In this document: piece after piece, positions 9,458 to 19,240 of the stretch
How positions within the stretch are numbered: the first letter of the stretch is position 1
How the letters are laid out: every line of letters begins with the position of its first letter
Assembly: GCA_004299705.1 (NCBI GenBank)
Contig: SCQS01000032.1
Span: 121,342-185,341, forward strand
DNA from: Rhodanobacteraceae bacterium
Lineage (GTDB): Bacteria; Pseudomonadota; Gammaproteobacteria; Xanthomonadales; Rhodanobacteraceae
DNA length: 64,000 nt
Direction of reading: 5' to 3'
Notes under the pieces: model-generated
Told to the model about the DNA's origin: nothing
Databases searched by the model: none
Seen by the model: the letters and a program-made list of their open reading frames with translations, nothing else
Made by a program: the position numbers and the translations under genes

Positions 9458-10014
9458 ACACATTCGTGGATACTAATACGGCCTGCCCGTGTCGTTCGCG
9501 GTCGACCCGCGCCAGGCCCGCGCCCGTCCACTGAGCGCACGACTGCGATGGAATGAGTGCGCACACGCGCCAACCAAGACGGGGCCATCGCCGAAGATCA
9601 CGACCGACGCCGGCACATCGCGGACATCAACCACCGAGTACGCAAAGATTGCGTGACTGCCGGCTGGTTGTGCGGGTCCAAAATGCAGTAGAAATCGAGA
9701 CCTCCTCGAGCCTATGGCCCGTAACGGACGCACGCCCGCTCCACGTCGGCAGACTTTACGGTTTGCCATTGCGGTCAGTACCCCGGAACGGCCCCGAGAA
9801 CAATGGATTCCAGGCACTGGGCAGCAACCCGGAAGAACCAGCCGTCGGTAATTTTTACAGTTCGGCGCCGGCGCTTGCACTCAGCATTAGCAAATTCAAA
9901 TAGATACAAGATGGCACAGAAATTGCTCTCTGTCTTGGTACAAAACGGGCGCAATGCTGGCCGCCCTCTCAGTACCGGCCCAGTCTGGCGCTCAGAACCG
10001 ACGGAGTAGCTTTC
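9458..10014. other. Gene-free stretch of about 560 bp
   Basis: No frame here gives a plausible protein; the short open frames are low-complexity R/P-rich shadows. No tRNA, strong hairpin or member of the repeat families was recognised. The right part (about 9890-9960) is AT-richer and probably carries the promoter of the PEP-CTERM gene, but I could not fix -35/-10 boxes. A GGAG lies 9-10 bases before the ATG at 10015. Confidence 0.5.
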
Positions 10015-10722
10015 ATGAAAAAGATATCGCTGTTCTCGATGTTCGCGGCGGCCTTGGCACTCGGTGCGCTGGCACCGGCGGCGCAAGCCACCGCCATTTC
10101 GACAACCATCCAGTTGAGCCAGTTGTATGCAGGCAGCGCGCCGGACGGCGGTTCGCCGTGGCTTAAGGCGATGTTTACGTCAAGCACGGGTTCGACGACA
10201 GGAACACTCACGCTGAAATCGAACCTGAAACAATCGGACTTCGTTAAAGGCCAAGACGGACCCAATACCGCCACCGGCTGGTCCTTTTACCTGAATGAAA
10301 CTCTCGCCAGTTGGTCTTGTGCCACCGGAGGGGCCTGCGCGAGTGGCGTCTCGACCGCCCCCATCAGCAAGGCCGGGCCGGTGCATAGTCCGTTCAACCT
10401 GACCTTCGGCTGGACATCGGGCAATCGCTTCGATGGCACGGATTCTGCCACCTATACCTTGACCTTTGGCAGCGCCCTGACCGGCGACCCGTTCGCGGCC
10501 AATGGCAGCGGCTGGTGGTCGGTGGCGCATGTGCAGGGGATCGGCCCCAGTGCTAACTGCAGCGGGTGGATCGTGTCGGGGAACGGAACCCTCCCCACGA
10601 CCGGCTTCGAAACGTGCGGAGAGCCACCGACCAACGTTCCGGAACCCACCAACCTCGGCATGTTCGGAATCGGCCTGTTGGCGATCGGCCTGTTCCTTGG
10701 CTTGCGCCGGCGCGTGGTTTGA
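10015..10722 (+). CDS. PEP-CTERM sorting domain protein, exported
   Basis: A 235-residue exported protein. Residues 1-26 form a signal peptide ending A-Q-A. The middle is rich in S/T/G/N with strand-like segments and four cysteines. The C-terminus has N-V-P-E-P followed by a hydrophobic helix and R-R-R, the PEP-CTERM anchor recognised by exosortase in Gram-negative bacteria (family knowledge). The passenger has no domain I recognise. No exosortase or exopolysaccharide genes are in the window, so the sorting enzyme must be elsewhere if functional. A strong terminator follows directly, so it is monocistronic. Such proteins usually end up at the cell surface or in the matrix; that role is inference. 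Confidence 0.88.
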   Translation: MKKISLFSMFAAALALGALAPAAQATAISTTIQLSQLYAGSAPDGGSPWLKAMFTSSTGSTTGTLTLKSNLKQSDFVKGQDGPNTATGWSFYLNETLASWSCATGGACASGVSTAPISKAGPVHSPFNLTFGWTSGNRFDGTDSATYTLTFGSALTGDPFAANGSGWWSVAHVQGIGPSANCSGWIVSGNGTLPTTGFETCGEPPTNVPEPTNLGMFGIGLLAIGLFLGLRRRVV

Positions 10723-10750
10723 TCCGGCCTCCATTCGAGCAATAACCAAC

Positions 10751-10775
10751 AGCCCCCGGCAACGGGGGCTTTTTT
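10751..10775 (+). terminator. Rho-independent terminator of the PEP-CTERM gene
   Basis: An eight-base-pair stem AGCCCCCG / CGGGGGCT with a GCAA tetraloop is followed by a run of T. It lies 28 bases after the stop and just before the 3' end of the convergent pgeF gene. Confidence 0.93.
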
Positions 10776-10782
10776 GAAAAGC

Positions 10783-11595
10783 TCAACCTGTCTGCGGCAC
10801 CGCCCACACCAGGCTGGCCATGCGGCCACTGCGCGCGCCATCGCGACGGTAGGAATGCAGGCGCGAATCGGTGAAGGTGTCGAAGGTTCCGCCATGGATT
10901 CGCGTGACACCCGCGCGCCGCAGGCGCTGGCGCGCGAGCGCGTCCAGGTCGCACAGCCAGTGCCCTGAGCGGGTGGCGGTGAACGCCGGCCGTGCCGCGG
11001 AATCGTGCATGAGGAATGCATCGCGCACCTCGTCGCCGACTTCGTAGGAGCTAGCTGCGATCGCCGGACCGAGCCAAGCCATGATGTTCTCGCGCGGGCT
11101 CTGCATCGCGGCGAGCGTGGCTTCGAGCACGCCGGATGACAGCCCGCGCCAACCGGCGTGGGCGGCGGCGATTTCCGAACCGTCGTCCACGCAAAACAGC
11201 ACCGGCAGGCAATCGGCGGTCTGGATGGCCAGCACCACGCCGGGCGCGCGGGTGACGGCGGCGTCGGCTTGGGGTTCCCGCGAGTCCTGCGCGATTTTCC
11301 CCTCAGCCATCCGCGCTGCGCGTGGATTGCCTTCTCCCGCAAGCGGGAGAGGAGGAAACCGTGCGACGACGTTTCCGTGCACCTGCCGCAGCCAGCGCGG
11401 CTCCGAGGGCAGCGACAGGGCCTCGCGGAGCGTCGTGCGGTTTTCCGCGACGGCCGCGGGATCGTCGCCGCAGCGGGCGCCGACGTTGAAGCCGCAGGGC
11501 GACTGCCGCGCGAACCCCGGGCCGTCGCGTGTGGTGACGATCGCTTGCACGTGAGGCGGCGCGGGCCAGGCGGGTTTGATCCAGTCGATATTCAT
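10783..11595 (-). CDS. pgeF: Peptidoglycan editing factor PgeF (laccase-domain, YfiH family), with repeat-derived insert
   Basis: A 270-residue member of the Cu-oxidase_4/DUF152 family. In E. coli the homologue removes wrongly incorporated L-Ser from the peptidoglycan precursor UDP-MurNAc. Seen are G-F-N-V-G-A near 35, Q-V-H-G at 71-74, Q-T-A-D-C-L-P-V with the conserved Cys, and H-A-G-W-R-G. Residues about 79-109 (including P-L-P-L-A-G-E-G) match nothing in the family. They are encoded by a hairpin repeat (11296-11357) that stays in frame, between the V-H-G strand and the A-D-A-A-V segment, probably in a surface loop. The ATG at 11595 fits the family. rluD lies upstream on the same strand, a common partner of this gene in proteobacteria. 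Confidence 0.92.
   Translation of the reverse strand: MNIDWIKPAWPAPPHVQAIVTTRDGPGFARQSPCGFNVGARCGDDPAAVAENRTTLREALSLPSEPRWLRQVHGNVVARFPPLPLAGEGNPRAARMAEGKIAQDSREPQADAAVTRAPGVVLAIQTADCLPVLFCVDDGSEIAAAHAGWRGLSSGVLEATLAAMQSPRENIMAWLGPAIAASSYEVGDEVRDAFLMHDSAARPAFTATRSGHWLCDLDALARQRLRRAGVTRIHGGTFDTFTDSRLHSYRRDGARSGRMASLVWAVPQTG
11296..11357. repeat. Hairpin repeat (family G) inside pgeF
   Basis: The core CTCCCGCAAGCGGGAG hairpin is flanked by a CCATCCGCGCTGCGCGTGGA-type palindrome. A related hairpin (CCTCTCCCCC / GGGGGAGAGG) is at 11635-11672, just outside the gene. It is translated in frame as part of PgeF. Confidence 0.7.
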
Positions 11596-11634
11596 GTGCG
11601 TTTGCGTGAGGCCCGGCCATCCCCCTTCGCCCGG

Positions 11635-11672
11635 CCCTCTCCCCCAAGCGATGAAACTGCTCGGGGGAGAGG
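11635..11672. repeat. Hairpin repeat (family G) between rluD and pgeF
   Basis: Inverted arms CCCTCTCCCCC and GGGGGAGAGG surround a short loop, in the roughly 100-bp gap between rluD and pgeF. It could attenuate read-through from rluD, but no T tract follows on the minus strand. Confidence 0.65.
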
Positions 11673-11697
11673 AACGGAAAGGACATGCCGGCTCGCG

Positions 11698-12648
11698 TCA
11701 GGTGTTTGCATCTTCCCGCAATGCGCCCAGCAGTTCGAGGAAATCGCGCGGCGGTTCGGCGTCGAACGCCAGCGATTCGCCCGTGACCGGATGCTTGAAC
11801 GCCAAGTGCTCGGCATGCAACGCCTGTCGCTTGAAGCCGCGCAGGGCTCCGGCGAGTTCGGTCGTCGCGCCGCGCGGCAACCTCAAGCCGCGTCCGTACA
11901 ACGGATCACCCACCAGCGGATAACCGGCATGCGCCATGTGCACGCGAATCTGGTGGGTGCGCCCCGATTCCAGTTCGCATTGCAGCAAAGCGTGTGCCCG
12001 GAACTTCTCGCGCACCCGGTAGTGGGTGACGGCCGGGCGCCCGCCTTCGCGCACCGCGCGGCGCAGGCGGTCGGTCGGATGCCGATCCAGCGGCGCGTCG
12101 ACGCTGCCGCCGGCCACAGGGACGCCGTTGACGATGGCGGCGTAACGGCGGTGGATGTCGCGCGCGGCCAGCATCGCCACCAGCGCGGTCTGCGCGGGCA
12201 GCGTGCGTGCAACCACCAGCAGCCCGGAGGTGTCCTTGTCGAGGCGATGCACGATGCCGGCGCGCGGGACCTTGTCGAGATCGGGGTCGTGGTGCAGCAA
12301 CGCGTTCAACAAGGTGCCATCGCGATTGCCGGCGCCCGGATGCACCACCAGCCCGGCGGGTTTGTCGACGACGATCAGGTCGGCGTCCTCGAACACGACG
12401 TCCAGCTCGATGGCCTCGGGCCGGTCACCCAGCAGTGCCTGTTCGATGCGATCCCATTCCACCGCTTCGCCGCCGCTGACCAGGGTGCGGGGTGGCGCCG
12501 CGCGGCCATCCAGCCGGATGCGCCCGGCCTTGAGCTCGCCCGCCAGGTGCGCCCGCGAATAGCCCTGGAACAACCGCGGCAGAATCTGGTCGAAGCGTTG
12601 CCCGGCCAGCTCGGCCGGGATCTCCGCGTGGACCCGTTGTTCAGCCAT
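11698..12648 (-). CDS. rluD: 23S rRNA pseudouridine(1911/1915/1917) synthase RluD
   Basis: A 316-residue pseudouridine synthase of the RluA/RluD family that modifies helix 69 of 23S rRNA, which is important for ribosome assembly. An N-terminal S4 RNA-binding domain covers about 15-75. The catalytic domain holds H-R-L-D-K-D-T-S-G with the nucleophile Asp137, plus the R-T-H-Q-I-R-V-H motif near 228. Length and motifs are normal. It is divergent from bamD, with about 80 bases between the starts, the same rluD/bamD arrangement as in E. coli. The ATG at 12648 is the family start. Confidence 0.95.
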   Translation of the reverse strand: MAEQRVHAEIPAELAGQRFDQILPRLFQGYSRAHLAGELKAGRIRLDGRAAPPRTLVSGGEAVEWDRIEQALLGDRPEAIELDVVFEDADLIVVDKPAGLVVHPGAGNRDGTLLNALLHHDPDLDKVPRAGIVHRLDKDTSGLLVVARTLPAQTALVAMLAARDIHRRYAAIVNGVPVAGGSVDAPLDRHPTDRLRRAVREGGRPAVTHYRVREKFRAHALLQCELESGRTHQIRVHMAHAGYPLVGDPLYGRGLRLPRGATTELAGALRGFKRQALHAEHLAFKHPVTGESLAFDAEPPRDFLELLGALREDANT

Positions 12649-12729
12649 GCCGGCGGCTCCACCGGTTGGGCAAGACGGTTTCCGCTATCATGTCCCGTTC
12701 TGCCTGCCTTGCCTGCCAAGACCCGCCCG

Positions 12730-13572
12730 ATGCCATTCCGACGCTCCGTTCCGCTGTTGAAGTTCACCCTGTTGCTGCCGTTGCTGCTGGCCTTCGGCGC
12801 CTGCTCGCTGTTCCATCATGGGGAACGCCAGACGCTGAACAACATGTCCGTCGAGCAGTTGTACCAGCGTGCGCACAAATTGTCGCAGGATGGCAACTGG
12901 GGTTCAGCCGAAACCGTGTACCAGAAGCTGATCGCGCGCTTCCCCTACGGCGCGTACAACGAGCAGTCCCAGATCGAGCTGGCCTACGCGCAGTACAAGG
13001 ACGGCAAGTCGGAGGACGCCTACTCGACCATCAACGAGTTCATCAAGACCTACCCGACCCAGAAGCACATCGCCTACGCGTATTACCTGCGTGGCCTGAT
13101 CAACTTCGACCGTACCGAAACCGGCCTGCAGCACTTTGCCGGCATCAGCCCGTCGCGTTTCGACCAGGGCTATGCGTTGCAGTCGTTCGATGATTTCAAC
13201 ACGCTGGTGACCCGCTTTCCCGACACGCGTTACGCCGCCGACGCGCGCCAGCGCATGATCTACCTGCGCAACCAGTTGGCGCAATCCGAGTTGAACGTCG
13301 CGGAGTTCTACCTGCAACGCAAGGCCTACGTCGCCGCGGCCGACCGTGCCAAGTACATCGTCGCGCACTACCAGCGCTCGCCGCAGGTGGCCGATGCGCT
13401 GGCGGTGCTGGCCAAGAGCTACCACCTGCTGGGCCAGCAGAAACTCGCCGACCAGGCAACGCAGGTGCTGAAGCTCAACTACCCGGACCACCCGTACCTG
13501 CGCAACCCAAAGAAGTGGCCGAGCCACCATACCTGGGTGTACCGCCTGATTCCGCTGACAAGCGCGCATTGA
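12730..13572 (+). CDS. bamD: Outer-membrane assembly lipoprotein BamD
   Basis: A 280-residue lipoprotein of the BAM complex that inserts beta-barrel proteins into the outer membrane. A lipoprotein signal peptide has its hydrophobic core at about 9-21 and Cys25 in the F-G-A-C lipobox (Phe at -3 is less usual). Five TPR-like helical pairs follow, with conserved segments A-Y-A-Y-Y-L-R-G-L and F-P-D-T-R-Y-A. The ATG at 12730 gives a normal signal peptide. The divergent rluD neighbour supports the identity. A half copy of repeat D follows the stop. Confidence 0.95.
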   Translation: MPFRRSVPLLKFTLLLPLLLAFGACSLFHHGERQTLNNMSVEQLYQRAHKLSQDGNWGSAETVYQKLIARFPYGAYNEQSQIELAYAQYKDGKSEDAYSTINEFIKTYPTQKHIAYAYYLRGLINFDRTETGLQHFAGISPSRFDQGYALQSFDDFNTLVTRFPDTRYAADARQRMIYLRNQLAQSELNVAEFYLQRKAYVAAADRAKYIVAHYQRSPQVADALAVLAKSYHLLGQQKLADQATQVLKLNYPDHPYLRNPKKWPSHHTWVYRLIPLTSAH

Positions 13573-13576
13573 CCAC

Positions 13577-13626
13577 CTCCCTCGGCACGAAGGGGGTCGC
13601 GTGTCGAAGACACGCGGGGGATGACG
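13577..13626. repeat. Dispersed repeat, family D, partial copy 2
   Basis: Only the left half is present: the CTCGGCACGAAGGGGGTCGC hairpin part and the GGGGGATG segment. It lies 4 bases after the bamD stop. The remaining space to nadE (13627-13715) holds another GC-rich hairpin with a CCCTCCCGGAGGGAGAGGG core at about 13690. Confidence 0.65.
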
Positions 13627-13715
13627 CAAGGCCCGAACCCTCACCCGCCCTTTGGGCACCACGGAGCTCTCAGGCCATGGATGGCGGCCCTCCCGGAGGG
13701 AGAGGGAAAACCGCG

Positions 13716-15416
13716 TCAGCGCCAGGCGTTCGAGATGGGATAGCGCCGCTCGCGGCCGAATGCGCAGGCTGAAACGCGCGGCCCGGGCGCGGCCTGCCTG
13801 CGCTTGAACTCGCTGGCGTACAACATGCGCACCACGCGCTGCACGTCGTCCGGTGCGAAGCCCGCGGCAACGATCTCGGCCTGCGATTCGGCGCCCTCGA
13901 TGCAGCGCTGCAGGATGCCGTCCAATACCTCGTAGGGTGGTAGCGAATCCTGGTCGGTCTGGTCGGCGCGCAACTCTGCCGAAGGCGCACGTTCGATCAC
14001 GGCTTCGGGAATCGGGAAACCGGGGTCAGGGAAACCGGGGTCAGAGTGCATTTTCGAAGGGCGGCTATGTGTGGAGACTGTCGCTTCCACGAAAGTGCAC
14101 TCTGACCCCAGTTTTCCGTTGCGCCACCGCGCCAGCGCATACACCTGCGTCTTGTACACGTCCTTCAGCGGCGCGTAGCCGCCGCACATGTCGCCATACA
14201 GCGTGGCGTAACCCACCGCCATCTCGCTCTTGTTGCCGGTGGTGAGCAACAGTTTTCCGGTCTGGTTGGACAAGGCCATCAGCAGCAGGCCGCGACTGCG
14301 CGCCTGCAGGTTCTGCGCGGTGAGATCAGCCACCTCACCGCAAGCGGGCGCGAGCGTCGCGGCGGCTGCGTCCACGACACCGCCGATGGGCAGGTCGAAA
14401 TACTCGACGCCCAATGTGCGTGCCTGCGCGTGCGCCTCGCGCAGCGACAGGTCCGACGTGTACCGCGAAGGCAACATGACCGCAGTGGCCTTGTCCGGAC
14501 CCAGCGCGTCGACCGCGATGGCCAGCGTCAGCGCCGAATCGATGCCCCCGGAAAGCCCCAGCAGCACGCCCTCGAAGCCGTTCTTGTGCACGTAGTCACG
14601 CACGCCGCGCACCAGCGCCGCGTACAGCGTGGCCTCGGGCGAAGCGTCGCGTGCAACCGGCCAGTCGCGCGCCGTGAAGGTGCGCGAGGCGGAATCGAAC
14701 TCCGTCCACAGCAGCGCATCGACGAACGCCGGTGCGCGCGCCGCAATGAGGCCGTCGCCGTTCACCAGGATCGAAGCGCCGTCGTAAACCACCTCGTCCT
14801 GGCCGCCGACCATGTTGAGATAGGCGATCGCGCAGCCGGTTTCGCGCGCGCGCGCGGCCAACACCGCTTCGCGCTGCGCCTGCTTGGCGGCATCGAAAGG
14901 CGAAGCGTTGATCACGATGAGGAGCTCGGCGCCGGCGCGTGCGGCGGCCGCGGCCGACTCCGGTTGCCAGGCATCCTCGCAGACCAGCAAGCCGATGCGC
15001 ACGCCGTTCAAGGTGGCCACCGCCGTCGCGTGACCGGGCTCGAAGTAACGCTTGTCGTCGAACACGCCGTAATTGGGCAGCGCGTGCTTGTGCGCGACCT
15101 GGGTAACGCGGCCTTCGCGCAACAACGCGGCGGCGTTGTACACCACGCCCTCGCTGTGCGGGAAGCCAACCAGCGCGGCTAGAGCGTCGGTTTCCGTTGC
15201 CAGCTTGTCGAGTTCCGTCTGACAGGCGGCCAGAAAACTCGGACGCAGCAGCAAGTCTTCCGGAGGATAGCCGCTCAGGGTCAGTTCCGGACACACGAGC
15301 AGATCGGCGCCGCCCGCGCGTGCCTCGCGCAGCAGCGCGCGCACGCGACCCGCGTTGGCCGCGACCGCGCCGACCGGAAAATCGAATTGCGCAAGCGCAA
15401 GCCGCAGTGTGGTCAT
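13716..15416 (-). CDS. nadE: NAD+ synthase, glutamine-hydrolysing, with repeat-derived insert
   Basis: The 566-residue cytosolic enzyme amidates nicotinic acid adenine dinucleotide to NAD+ using glutamine. The N-terminal nitrilase-type glutaminase domain has the catalytic triad elements C-P-E-L-T-L-S-G-Y-P (Glu), H-K-H-A-L-P-N-Y-G (Lys) and L-L-V-C-E-D-A-W (Cys). The C-terminal synthetase domain has the P-loop G-L-S-G-G-I-D-S-A near 285. Residues about 433-468 (through the repeated D-P-G-F-P units) are encoded by a mobile-looking inverted repeat. They interrupt the conserved A-L-A-R-W-R-N ... I-P-E-A-V-I-E-R segment without breaking the frame. The protein should still be functional if the insert is a surface loop (inference). 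A terminator for the upstream sucCD lies between sucD and this gene. Confidence 0.95.
   Translation of the reverse strand: MTTLRLALAQFDFPVGAVAANAGRVRALLREARAGGADLLVCPELTLSGYPPEDLLLRPSFLAACQTELDKLATETDALAALVGFPHSEGVVYNAAALLREGRVTQVAHKHALPNYGVFDDKRYFEPGHATAVATLNGVRIGLLVCEDAWQPESAAAAARAGAELLIVINASPFDAAKQAQREAVLAARARETGCAIAYLNMVGGQDEVVYDGASILVNGDGLIAARAPAFVDALLWTEFDSASRTFTARDWPVARDASPEATLYAALVRGVRDYVHKNGFEGVLLGLSGGIDSALTLAIAVDALGPDKATAVMLPSRYTSDLSLREAHAQARTLGVEYFDLPIGGVVDAAAATLAPACGEVADLTAQNLQARSRGLLLMALSNQTGKLLLTTGNKSEMAVGYATLYGDMCGGYAPLKDVYKTQVYALARWRNGKLGSECTFVEATVSTHSRPSKMHSDPGFPDPGFPIPEAVIERAPSAELRADQTDQDSLPPYEVLDGILQRCIEGAESQAEIVAAGFAPDDVQRVVRMLYASEFKRRQAAPGPRVSACAFGRERRYPISNAWR
14014..14118. 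repeat. Inverted-repeat element, family A, inside nadE
   Basis: Arms GGGGTCAGAGTGCA (14037-14050) and TGCACTCTGACCCC (14096-14109) bracket a central region of about 45 bp. The left flank carries a direct duplication of GGAAACCGGGGTCAG. The same arms occur at 46670-46779 between alr and dnaB. Inside nadE the element is read through in frame. Confidence 0.9.
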
Positions 15417-15426
15417 GGACGTTCCG

Positions 15427-15458
15427 GACAGACAAAGGCCGCGACGAATCGCGGCCTT
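15427..15458 (-). terminator. Rho-independent terminator after sucD
   Basis: A ten-base-pair stem AAGGCCGCGA / TCGCGGCCTT with a CGAA-type loop is followed on the minus strand by TTTGTCTGT. It lies between the sucD stop and the nadE start, so it should separate the sucCD transcript from nadE. Confidence 0.75.
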
Positions 15459-15486
15459 GTCATTTTACTCCGGCGGCGCCGACAGC

Positions 15487-16362
<876 letters not shown>

Positions 16363-16381
16363 TCGCTGATCCTTTTACCAG

Positions 16382-16480
16382 AGAGCTTTTTTGACGCGGA
16401 TAAATGCGGATGAACACGGATAGAGCTTTTTGATCAGCGTCCATCCGCTTTGATCCGCGTTGATCCGTGTCAAAAGCTCT
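16382..16480. repeat. Dispersed inverted-repeat element, family B, copy 1
   Basis: The outer arms AGAGCTTTT..TGACGCGGAT and ATCCGTGTCAAAAGCTCT pair over about 18 bases. Internal repeats of the CGGAT/ATCCG unit lie between them. Related copies are at 32390-32460 and 48308-48430. It lies inside the sucC-sucD operon. Confidence 0.85.
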
Positions 16481-16496
16481 TGTCACATCTTCGTAG

Positions 16497-17663
<1,167 letters not shown>

Positions 17664-17792
17664 GCAGGAGCCTCGTGATTCGGAAAGTTGCCGGCAGCGG
17701 CCGGGGCCGCCGTCCCGTGCCGCGGGCAGAGGTCACGCAGGCACGACAGCCGCCTATTGTTGCCGCGTACGGGGTTGATGTCCACCGAACAG

Positions 17793-17940
17793 GCTTATCC
17801 GTGCGATCGTCCCTGACCGCCGCTTCGCCGCGACAAGCCTTCGAACTCAACCCCAATCTATGCGGGAAGGCTCAGAGCGGCCAAAGCCGCCGTCCATGGC
17901 CAAGAGCTCCATGGCCTGACTTTTCACGACAGCCGCTTCG
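17793..17940. repeat. Dispersed repeat, family C, copy 1
   Basis: It begins TTATCCGTGCGATCGTCCCT and ends with GGCCTGACTTTTCACGACAG. The GCGATC..GATCGC part can form a small hairpin. It shares both ends with copies at 28983-29106 and, inverted, 31102-31225. It fills most of the space between sucC and lspA; the rest (17664-17792) shows no gene. Confidence 0.8.
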
Positions 17941-17942
17941 AT

Positions 17943-18434
17943 TCAACTTTGGTGTTTGCCGGCGAACAAACCAAAGAAGATAAGTAATACCGCCCCTACC
18001 GTGATCGCGGAATCGGCCACGTTGAACGCCGGGTACGACCACGCGTGCCAGTAGACCTGGATGAAATCGGTGACCTGGCCATGCACGACGCGATCGATCA
18101 TGTTGCCGAGCGCGCCGCCGATGATCAGTGCCAGCGGCAGTGCGGTGCGCCAGTCGCGGCGCGGTGTGCGCGCCAGCCACACGGCAAGCCCGATGCTCAC
18201 CACCAGGGCCAGCACGCTGAACAACCAGATTTGCCAGTTCGAGGAATCGTCCAGGAAACTGAAAGCCGCGCCGCGGTTGAACGCGAGCGTCCAGTTCAGC
18301 ACGTGGGGGATCACTTCATGCGGCGTGTACGGTACCAGCGCATGGCGCACGATGGCCTTGGTCAGCTGATCGAAACCGATCACCACGGCGGAGACGATCA
18401 GCCACGGCAGGGCGTTGGGTTTGGGAAGGCTCAA
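17943..18434 (-). CDS. lspA: Lipoprotein signal peptidase (signal peptidase II)
   Basis: A 163-residue inner-membrane aspartyl protease that removes signal peptides from prolipoproteins. Four transmembrane helices are predicted. The catalytic aspartates sit in G-N-M-I-D-R and F-N-V-A-D-S-A-I, and A-F-N-R-G-A-A-F-S is the conserved substrate loop. In many proteobacteria lspA follows ileS, but here ileS is 4 kb away and the gene stands alone. It serves lipoproteins encoded in this window such as BamD and the BamC-like protein. Confidence 0.96.
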   Translation of the reverse strand: MSLPKPNALPWLIVSAVVIGFDQLTKAIVRHALVPYTPHEVIPHVLNWTLAFNRGAAFSFLDDSSNWQIWLFSVLALVVSIGLAVWLARTPRRDWRTALPLALIIGGALGNMIDRVVHGQVTDFIQVYWHAWSYPAFNVADSAITVGAVLLIFFGLFAGKHQS

Positions 18435-18500
18435 GCGGATTTCCTGTTTGCGGAGACACTGCGCGTCCCGATGCAGCGTGCATGATAACGGCGTGTTGAC

Positions 18501-18616
18501 TCACCCCCTTCCGCAGGAAGGGGGTCGGCGCGCAGCGCCGGGGGGATGCCGTCGCACGACGTGCAAAACCAAAAGCCATCCCCCTCGATCCCCCTTCGCA
18601 CGCGAAGGGGGAGGCA
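18501..18616. repeat. Dispersed repeat, family D, copy 3
   Basis: A full-length copy: the CCCCCTTCCGCAGGAAGGGGG hairpin, a CGCGCAGCGCCG hairpin, GGGGATGC, CATCCCCCTC and the terminal CCCCCTTCGCACGCGAAGGG hairpin. It lies between the SGNH hydrolase stop and lspA. Confidence 0.85.
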
Positions 18617-18625
18617 AAGCTCGCG

Positions 18626-19237
18626 TCACCCAGCTTTCAAAGCGGTGCGCGCAACCGGGAGGATTGCTGCGACCCAGCGCGCGTATTGCACGCCCGACGG
18701 ATGCAGGCCATCGGCGACCAGCTCGTTGCGCGATTCCGGCGCGCGCGAAATGCCGGTGACATCGACCCAGCGCGCACCCGTCGCTTCGACTTCCGCCCGT
18801 GCCGCGGCGTTGAATGCATCGACACCGTGGGCAACGAGCGCGGCATCGCAACCTTCGCTCACCGCGAACGGCGTGACCCCCCAATCGGGGATCGACACCA
18901 CCACAACGTGTTTCGCATCACCGCCTGCGAAGCCGATCGCACGTTGCAACAACGCGCGGGACTGCGCGCGATATTCGTCCAGCGGCCGTCCGCGATATTG
19001 ATTGTTGACGCCGATCAGCAGCGTGACCAAGGCGTATGGCGGCACGAACGTCGCCGCATCCATCGCGGCCGACAGCTCGTCGGTAGTCCAGCCGGTGGTC
19101 GCGACGATTTGCGGGTCCGCGATGTCGATGCCTTCATCGCGCAGGCGCACGGCCAGTTGCGCGGGCCAGCGTTCGGCGGCGGCCACGCCTTCGCCGATGG
19201 TGTAGGAATCGCCCAGTGCCAGAAACCCGTTCGCCAT
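18626..19237 (-). CDS. SGNH/GDSL-type hydrolase
   Basis: A 203-residue esterase-like protein. Block I G-D-S-Y-T-I-G-E-G gives Ser11, block III is G-V-N-N-Q-Y (oxyanion Asn), and block V is D-G-L-H-P-S with the Asp/His pair near 180. There is no signal peptide, so it is probably cytoplasmic, unlike TesA. Its start is 3 bases from the stop of the upstream aminotransferase, so the two are likely co-transcribed. The substrate is unknown. Confidence 0.87.
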   Translation of the reverse strand: MANGFLALGDSYTIGEGVAAAERWPAQLAVRLRDEGIDIADPQIVATTGWTTDELSAAMDAATFVPPYALVTLLIGVNNQYRGRPLDEYRAQSRALLQRAIGFAGGDAKHVVVVSIPDWGVTPFAVSEGCDAALVAHGVDAFNAAARAEVEATGARWVDVTGISRAPESRNELVADGLHPSGVQYARWVAAILPVARTALKAG

Positions 19238-19240
19238 GCC

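Noticed and set aside
9473..9880. Open frame of 135 codons on the minus strand in the gene-free stretch
   Set aside because: Arg/Gly/Pro-rich without a ribosome site or any recognisable domain; codon use is not like the genes around it.
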